From positions 99,030,316 through 99,094,315 of the forward strand of contig CM047810.1 in NCBI GenBank assembly GCA_026214975.1: a DNA stretch of 64,000 nt, given 5' to 3'. The notes below the pieces were generated by a model. The model had not been told where the DNA came from. It did no database searches and was given only the letters and a program-made list of their open reading frames with translations. Positions 57,550-64,000 of this stretch are shown piece by piece. The translations under genes were made by a program, and so were the position numbers. Position 1 is the first letter of the stretch. Each line of letters begins with the position of its first letter. Source of the stretch: Gentiana macrophylla (lineage: Eukaryota > Streptophyta > Magnoliopsida > Gentianales > Gentianaceae).

Positions 57550-59222
57550 ATGGATGATAATGCTGTTCCTAATACTTCTAAGAGGCAAAGAAACAATCAT
57601 CTTGATTTGGTTGATAGGATTAGCGCTTTACCAGACTTCCTTTTGGGTGATATTCTGTCTTTTCTTCCTGCAAATGATGCCGTAGCCACCTCCATTCTTT
57701 CAAAAAGGTGGAAATCTGCATGGGTGATGATCCGCAATCTTATTTTCTGTTATAATGACCTTGAAGAGCATAATGATATGGAATTCATTGAATTTGTTAA
57801 CCGTGTTTTTCTTCTCCATGATGCTGGACCACTAAATAAGTTTCGTTTGAACTGGGTTGCATGTCAGCCTATTTTGACATCCTGTGTTAGTTCATGGATC
57901 AACACTGCAATTACAAGAAATATCCAAGAGCTTTATCTGGGTATTCTTATTCCTAATGGAAAGTTTGAAGTTCCTAGTGGTGTTTTTAGTTGTGTCTCAC
58001 TACGATGTTTGGAGTTGTACAATTGTTGTGTTCCTGTTTCCGCATCAATTGTGGTTTGCCTTGAAAGACTTGCAACTCTAAAACTATTTTTAGTTGAGTT
58101 CAAGTCTCATGAAGTCTTTGAAAAACTTATAAGTGGATGTCCGATGCTAAATTATCTACACCTAATTATCCAACCTGGTGATTTTACGTATATAATATCG
58201 TCAACTTCTTTGAGACGTTTGAACCTATATTGCATGCATGATTGCACCCTGAACCTGAAGTTAGAGGCTTCCTCACTTGAGTATCTCAAGCTCCATGGTA
58301 GTTCTGTACCTAAGACTTTCGTGCTTAAAAGTCTAAGCTCTCATGTTGAAGTTGACTTCCAAATTTATTTGAATGGACAACAACACCTTCAAGCCAACGT
58401 TTGCGATTCAGTCGTTGGAGCAGTTAGTGCTTTATGTTGTGCAAAGGCACTAACTTTATCAGCCGTTGTTATGTGGGTAAGCTACTATACTTTTTGAAAG
58501 CATTATTAATGAGTTATATTTCATTATTAGACTCCTATTCTTTTGCTTGTGAATATTGTTACCATGATTACTGACATTTGATATTCTTAGGCTCTTAGCC
58601 ATGGCACCGTCAAACTGTCCACTAAGTTTAATAGATTGGTGAAATTAAAGACAGACATCCGATGTTGTGACTGGAGATCATTACAAGATTTGATTCAACG
58701 CTCAGATAATTTACAAGTTCTCACAATAAACCAGGTTAGATAAGGCATGTGAAAAGCGTGTGTATGAGAGAGTACATTTTATGTTAATTGAACAATGACA
58801 AGTATAATTATGGATGTGGCTTATTTATGTTAATTAAACATTTACAAGTATAACAATGGATGCCTTTTTTGTGACACCAGGATCCGAAATTACGGGGTAT
58901 CGATCATCGTAATCGTTCAAAGTGGACTACTCCTGCAGAAGTTCCAAGGTGCTTGTCAATGAGTTTGAAGAAAATTGTATTTGATGATTATCACGGTAAT
59001 GTTGAAGATGAGAATGAAATGATACGTTATATGTTGACACATGGAAGTGTTCTTGAGGTTATGCGGATAACTTGCGATGGAAACATGAACAGCTCAAAGT
59101 TTAAGTCTGTTCTAAAGATAGGCGAGTACCCAAGAAAGTCTCCTCTATGTGTAGTCAAATTCTTTGGGTCGACGTCAAACAACATTGTCGAGGTGTGCTT
59201 TACCGCTCAGCCATTGATATGA
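57550..59222 (+). CDS. F-box/FBD/LRR-repeat protein, intact (470 aa)
   Basis: Exons 57550-58476, 58591-58734 and 58881-59222 join in phase 0, with GT-AG introns (gtgg|gtaagc, ccag|gttaga). The first ATG (MDDNAVPNTSKRQRNNHLDL) was used. The F-box is at about residues 20-65 (VDRISALPDFLLGDILSFLPANDAVATSILSKRWKSAW). LRRs are at about 150-290 (RLATLKLFLVEF; CPMLNYLHLI; SSLEYLKLHG). The FBD in exon 3 has VPRCLSMSLKKIVFDDYHG and ENEMIRYMLTHGSVLEVMRI. Length and layout match the gene at 14775. It presumably recruits an unknown target to an SCF ubiquitin ligase. No lesion was found. Its nearest relative in the window is the pseudogene at 21821, but its upstream leader is of another type. Confidence 0.92.
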
Positions 59223-60024
59223 AGAAGATTTTCAAAGCTTTTCCTTTGATCTAAAGCATGAAATGACAATTGTCAAGGCTAGGTGAAAATAGCTTGTCTA
59301 TGCTAGCCTCGAATTTTTTTTTTTGTTTTTTGAAGGGTCGGAATTGTTTTTTAGTGTGTTTTAAAAGAAAGAAACCATCTTCAGTCCTTGTGGAACCGGT
59401 ATCAGCTGCTTTTGTACTCAAGCTTGTTCCCTTGGCTCAGTTTGAAGCCTGGACATATTTAGTAAGCTTATTACTGATCAAGATCATGATCAAGATGAAC
59501 AGACGGACTAAAGCTTTGTGTTGATACGTTGAATCTTCAGTTAGCTCATTGTTTCTGTTTTGCTAGCTCTTAACAGGGGTAAATATAAGTTGTTTTATAT
59601 GTATATGCTGCTGTATATTGAAGTGACTAATTCAAGTAACATTAAAGTGCTATGTATGGATATTTCAACCGTGTGATAACGTTTTGGGACCGTTACGAGA
59701 AAACGATTTGTCCTATGGTTTATGCATTCAAGGCTTGCAAATTCTCTCATTTCAGCTACCAGCTTGATCAGACTTCGCTTTGTTCTCTTATACATAGGTC
59801 GAACACCTTTGAGCTGTGTACATTTGTGGCTTACTACTTCGCTTCTAATTACTTATAACATACTCTTTACCCTGCCACTTTAAATGTTGTATATCAGCCA
59901 CCAGATTCTCTTAAACCATGTCCTCCATCTTCTCTCTAACCACTCTTTATCCTGCATTTGTTCAATTCTTCACATCAACTCGCCCCGCGACTGACGACAA
60001 CAACCCCGACCTAATAATAATCCC
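59223..60024. other. Shared 3' flank and spacer
   Basis: 59223-59525 matches the flank of the pseudogene at 21821 (22899-23560) except for a ~380-bp block present only there. It contains 'gaaaatagcttgtctatgct' and 'ggaaccggtatcagctgctt'. The remainder shows no gene. Confidence 0.5.
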
Positions 60025-60250
60025 ATCTCGAACTTGTTCGTGCTTTTGATTGTGCAAAAGTTGTATCTTTTTTGGCCGATGTTATACTTACTGGTAAGCT
60101 ACCCTGAGCATATATTAATGAGTTGAATGCAAATACTGGACATACATACTTTTATGTCTGTTTGTGTATATTGTTGCATCCACTTGATAAAGAAATCAAC
60201 CTGCAGGCATTGGATAACATATATATAGCAAATAACTTGTTTCTGTTGGT

Positions 60251-60299
<49 letters not shown>

Positions 60300-60750
60300 C
60301 CTTTTGTTATATAATATATACTTGATATCATTCAAAATCTAAAGACAAAGTTGTGGAAATATAATATCTTTAATTAACATGTATGTATATTGGCAGGTTC
60401 TTAGTGGTGGCACAATCAGCTTGTCGACCGAGTTTAAGAGATTGGTGAAATTGGTGGCCGGAACTTATTGTAGCTCATTACAAGGTCTCATTCGAAGCTC
60501 AGACAATTTACAAGTTCTTAAAATTATTCAGGTTAGATATATAAAGGGATCTTGAAAGTGATTGTGTGTGCATGTGTGTATATCACATTATGCCAGCTTC
60601 ATGATCATTGGAGTAGTATTCCCGCACAAGTTCCAAGATGCTTCAAGCAGCTTAAAGACAGTTCTAATCGGTTGTTATAAAGGCTTGGAAAATGAGTGTG
60701 AAATGATGCAGTACATGTTAAAGCATGGAATTGTTGTTGAAGATGTGAAG
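60025..60750 (+). pseudogene. F-box-family pseudogene I (3' part only)
   Basis: The last ~70 bp of exon 1 ('cgtgcttttgattgtgcaaa' then ctgg|taagct) lie at 60025-60096, exon 2 at about 60397-60531 (LSTEFKRLVKLVAGTYC; SSDNLQVLKIIQ|gttaga) and the start of the FBD exon at about 60597-60750 (ENECEMMQYMLKHGIVVEDV). The F-box and LRR are missing. The FBD exon is cut at 60751 by the hAT element. A 36-nt poly(T) run at about 60259-60294 lies in the intron. Confidence 0.8.
60259..60294. repeat. Poly(T) run of about 36 nt
   Basis: Uninterrupted T homopolymer in the first intron of pseudogene I. Its length is prone to assembly error. Confidence 0.85.
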
Positions 60751-61514
60751 CAGACCCGTCCCTTGGGCAAGGCCAACCAGGCCAGAGCCCACAAAAAATA
60801 TGCTATTTTAAGGGCCCACCAAAAAAATAACCTAGTAGTATTATAGAACTAGAAGCCCATGTTCAAAGAAATTAATAGTTTTTTTTTTTTTTTTTAAAAA
60901 ATAAGACTACAAGCTTTCAAAGATTAGAAAAAGTCTTTCACATAAAAAAAAGTAAAAGACAAAATTAGTACTTTTTTTTATATCAAGGAAATTAGGTAAT
61001 AGTAAAAGAAAAATGAAATTAGGTAAAGCCTTAAAATAATACATTAATATTTCTGAAGCGACTTTTGCCATCCCCTTCTTTACTGTAAATTGTGCAAACA
61101 GAATTTGCAAAAAAAATAAAAAGTTCAAGATTGAATTGAAAGACGGATATTGTCTGATCTCCAGAGGAAATATCATTTTTCCAATTTCGTGGTCCATTTA
61201 CAATTTTACTACTCACCAGCTGTTTATGATTATCTCAGATTCTCATAGGTATGTTTTTTTTCGTTTTTCAAATTTTTTTTTAGAAAGGGTGGTTGAATTT
61301 TTTAGGCAGAAAAATTGAGTTAAGTGTTTGAGTTTGTTTCTATTTTATTATTGATTCATTTTCTTTTTTTTTTTTTGTCTGTTCACTTCATCTCATCTCA
61401 CAAATGTTTTCGTACTATAACCATATTTATCTATTTGAAAAGTTGTGTTGTCATCATAATTCATTTTAATTTCATGTGCATTTCATTATTTTGCTTGACA
61501 GTGAACAATAAATC
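60751..61514. other. 5' noncoding part of the hAT-like element
   Basis: Terminus-like GC-rich start (60751-60830), then AT-rich sequence with poly(T) and poly(A) stretches. No coding sequence. Probably promoter and 5' UTR of the transposase. Confidence 0.45.
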
Positions 61515-62735
61515 ATGGTCCGTCCTAAAAAATACCTTTCTGGATATGAAAAAAGGAAAAAGAAACAAAAGGTAGAAGCATTAATTCAATCACAAGCAGG
61601 AGCTATTCATAAGTTTTTGTTGGTACGAGTACGAGTATGAAATTGTCGAAACATGAAGACATCTCAACTGAAAATGAGATGATGAATGTTGAAAATGAGA
61701 ATTTGGTTGATGATGAAGAAACTGACAAGTTTTGTGAGACCGGTGGAAATGGGAATGAAGATCCAAGCATATTATTTGGACCTCAAGATCGTGATGATCC
61801 TATTAGTTGGGACAAGATAGATCAAGAATTAAGAGAATTTTTTGTCAAAAGGGGTCCTATAAGAAAATATAATATTGATTATCCAAAAGATGATTCAGAT
61901 AGGCATTTCTCACGAGTTCACTTCACTCGTCATTTACCGAATGGTGAGAAACATGACAGAAAATGGCTCGTCTATTCAGAGGCTTTGGATAAAATATTTT
62001 GTTTTTGTTGTAAGTTGTTTAAGAAAGTGGAAAACACGACTCAGTTGGCGAATGAGGGGTTCAAAGACTGGAAAAATATTGGTGAGAGACTTAAAGGACA
62101 TGAAAGTAGCAATGAACATAATATTTGCATGGACAAGTGGATCGAGTTGGCTAAGAGATTGCAAAAGAATGAGACCATTGGTACACAAACATTAGAACAC
62201 GGAGCATATTAACAAGGAGAAAGAACATCGGAGAGCAGTGTTATTAAGAATACTTGCCGTTGTCAGGACACTTGCTGAGAGAAATTTAGCTTTTCGTGGA
62301 GACAGTGCAAAAGTATATGAAAGTAACAATGGAAAATTTTTGGGCTTGATTGAAATGATTTCCTCATTTGATCCGGTGATGCAAGAGCACCTATGTCAGA
62401 TTAAAAATGGTGGGGCTCAATACCACTACTTGGGCCCTAGAATTCAAAATGAATTGATACAAATGTGAAGGGGTGAGGTTAAAAGTACAATCGTTGCAAA
62501 AATCATGGAAGCTAAGTATTTCTCAGTCATACTTTATTGCACACCGGATGTAAGTCATGAAGAATAAATGTCTCTTGTTATTTGATGTGTGGATGTTTCA
62601 ACGGATGAAATAAAGGTGAAAGAGTTTTTTCTGGAATTTTTGAAGGTAGATGATACATCGGGGATGTGACTTTTTGGCGAGCTTCAAGAAGTTTTGAGTA
62701 GTCTTAAACTTGATATTCAAGATTTAAGAGGTCAA

Positions 62736-62909
62736 TGTGATATCCCACATCGGTAAATTAAGTGAATGTTCAAACCCATATAAGTGTGAAACATAAAGGT
62801 TTGTCAACTAGGGTTAGCCCTTTAAGACCAAGCGAGGACGGCGGTCTAAGCAGATGACCGAACATTTATGACTCATTTAGCGCTACCAGGCCCGGTCCTG
62901 CAGGCGTTC
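62736..62909 (+). repeat. TRIM 5' LTR
   Basis: Direct repeat of 63068-63243, with about 85-90% visible identity. Both contain 'gtgatatcccacatcggtaa' and 'gactcatttagcgctaccag'. Confidence 0.85.
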
Positions 62910-63067
62910 TGAAATAGTATTCAGAGCCGACTATCGAGGCGGAACTATACGCCGCACCGTACAAGAAGGCGGTGTAGGGACGGCCTCTAATTTACCTCTC
63001 CGGTAGGGGCGATCCGGGACAAGTCTTGGCCGTCTGGCGTGGACGCCACCCGCTTATAAGGGGAGAA

Positions 63068-63243
63068 TGTGATATCCCACATCGGTAAATTAAGTGAATG
63101 CTCACCCCATATAAGTGTGAAACATAAAAGTCTTGTCAACTCGGGTTAGCCTTTGCACCAGCCAAGTGAGGGCGGTCTAAGCAGTTGACCGGACATTTAT
63201 GACTCATTTAGCGCTACCAGGCCCGGGGTCTAGGGGCGTTACA
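63068..63243 (+). repeat. TRIM 3' LTR
   Basis: Direct repeat of the 5' LTR; ends gttaca followed by the gtcaa duplication. Confidence 0.85.
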
Positions 63244-64000
63244 GTCAAGGATATGACAATGGTTCTAATATGAAAGGAAAACATAAAAGCGTGCCAAGTA
63301 AATTACTCCAAGTAAATTAGAGCATTTTACACGCCATGTGGGTGTCATAGTCTCAACCTTGTTCTTTGTGATATGGCCAACTCTTGTCCGAAAGCATTGA
63401 TTTTTTTGGAGCGGTGCAAAGATTGTATGTTTTGTTTTCTTCTTTAACAAAACGATGGGCAATTTTAACCGATAATGTGAAATCACTCACATTAAAGGCA
63501 ATGTCACAAACGCGTTGGGAGAGCCGTGTTGAAAGTGTTAAAGAGATAAGATATCAAGTTACATAATTAAGAGATGCTTTAGTTGAATTGGCGAATACAG
63601 CAAATCAAAGTGAAGCAAACGCAAAAAGTGAAGCAAAAAACCTTATGAAAATCGATCTTGAAAATTTTGAGTTCTTGCTTAGCATAGTTATTTGGTATAA
63701 CTTGTTATTTGCTGTTAGTAAAGTTAGCAAGCTCCTTCAAAAAGAAGACATGAAGGTGGATGTTGCAGTTGAGGAATTAAGAGGGCTTGTAAATTTCTTG
63801 AAATATATAGAGATAATGGTTTTTTGGAAGCAATGGCAGAAGCTAAAGAAATCGCAATTGATAAGGGTGTTGAACCTGTATTTGTTGAAAAGCGCATCGT
63901 TAGAAGAAAGAGGCAATTTGATGAGGATGTTATTGAAGAGGTGAATCAGTCAGCTGAAGAATCCTTTCGAGTGAACATTTTTTTTGTGTGTTGTTGATCA

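Larger units (their letters stand above)
62736..63243 (+). mobile_element. TRIM (terminal-repeat retrotransposon in miniature), 508 bp
   Basis: Flanked by a perfect 5-bp duplication (gtcaa at 62731-62735 and 63244-63248). It begins tgtgatatcccacatcgg and ends gggcgttaca (TG...CA). Two LTRs of about 174 bp (62736 to about 62909) and 176 bp (63068-63243) are closely similar. The inside has a primer-binding-like 'tagtattcagagcc' (near tRNA-Met complement tggtatcagagc) just after LTR 1 and a purine tract aaggggagaa just before LTR 2. No coding capacity, so it moves only with help from another element. Confidence 0.9.
60751..64000 (+). mobile_element. hAT-like element with ZMYM1-type transposase (left part)
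   Basis: F-box sequence stops at 60750, and 'cagacccgtcccttgggcaa' begins a GGGC/GCCC-rich terminus of the kind seen at hAT ends in plants. A transposase remnant of the TTF zinc finger/DUF4371 (ZMYM1-like) group follows from 61515. The right end and target duplication are beyond the window. The 8 bases before the element (atgtgaag) are the candidate duplication. Confidence 0.65.
61515..64000 (+). pseudogene. ZMYM1-like (TTF zinc finger, DUF4371) hAT transposase, decayed, partial
   Basis: ATG 61515 starts MVRPKKYLSGYEKRKKKQK, the usual start of this group, then QSQAGAIHKFLL. A 6-bp 'gtacga' duplication near 61625 shifts the frame. The zinc-finger part is open at 61637-62212 (WLVYSEALDKIFCFCCKLF; GFKDWKNIGERLKGHESS, ending in Asn-Glu-His). 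DUF4371 follows (RNLAFRGDSAKVYES; GKFLGLIEMISSFDPVMQEH, 62238-62468, then a TGA). The catalytic stretch at LRGQ is cut by a TRIM and resumes at 63249 (YDNGSNMKG). 63588-63944 corresponds to the region before the dimerisation domain. The window ends within it. Intact relatives cut and paste DNA. Confidence 0.8.

Noticed and set aside
62736..63243. Cassandra-type TRIM carrying a 5S rRNA promoter
   Set aside because: The LTRs contain no recognisable 5S internal control region; only the generic TRIM layout is present.

Overview
The window looks like nuclear DNA of a flowering plant, a eudicot. It has intron-containing F-box/FBD/LRR genes with GT-AG introns, a high AT content, and nested plant-type transposons (Ty3/gypsy Tat-like, Mutator-like with a C48 protease, Helitron with an RPA gene, ZMYM1-like hAT, TRIM). 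An asterid such as a Lamiales species would fit, but that is a weak impression. No rRNA, tRNA or CRISPR array was seen.

Layout. (1) 1-7.0 kb: the 3' part of a decayed Tat/Retand-like Ty3/gypsy element, with pol remnants on the + strand, a 90-bp tandem repeat and an antisense coiled-coil ORF remnant. (2) 7.0-27.8 kb and 55.6-60.75 kb: a tandem array of about ten F-box/FBD/LRR genes, all on the + strand. Two are intact: 14775-16437 (478 aa) and 57550-59222 (470 aa). One is nearly intact (26079-27731), one has lost the F-box reading frame (19088-20924), and six are decayed or truncated. Each full copy has three exons: a long F-box+LRR exon, a 48-52 codon exon, and an FBD exon. Several copies carry the same 5' leader, with a conserved mini-ORF, and the same dispersed ~500-bp upstream repeat, so whole gene units were copied. 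(3) 17.29-17.69 kb: a fragment of an alliinase/TAR-like aminotransferase gene on the minus strand.

(4) 27.9-29.7 kb: an LTR-like sequence. (5) 29934-43274: a 13.3-kb Mutator-like element with ~360-bp terminal inverted repeats made of short ACGT palindromes, flanked by a 9-bp target duplication matching at 8/9. It holds a decayed mudrA-type transposase (+), a two-domain B3 DNA-binding gene (-) split by a solo LTR with a perfect 5-bp duplication, and a Ulp1/C48 protease gene (-) of the Kaonashi type. (6) 43815-55555: a complete-looking but mutated Helitron on the minus strand, with a 3' hairpin plus CTAG, a Rep-helicase and an RPA1-like gene. (7) 60751-64000: the left part of a hAT element with a ZMYM1-like (TTF zinc finger, DUF4371) transposase. 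It interrupts the last F-box pseudogene and is itself interrupted by a 508-bp TRIM.

The host genes probably encode SCF substrate receptors: the F-box binds SKP1, and the LRR and FBD parts bind the target. Nothing in the sequence names their targets. The 28-kb transposon block splits one former gene cluster in two. The most unusual object is the composite Mutator-like element, with its palindrome arrays and its passenger B3 gene.
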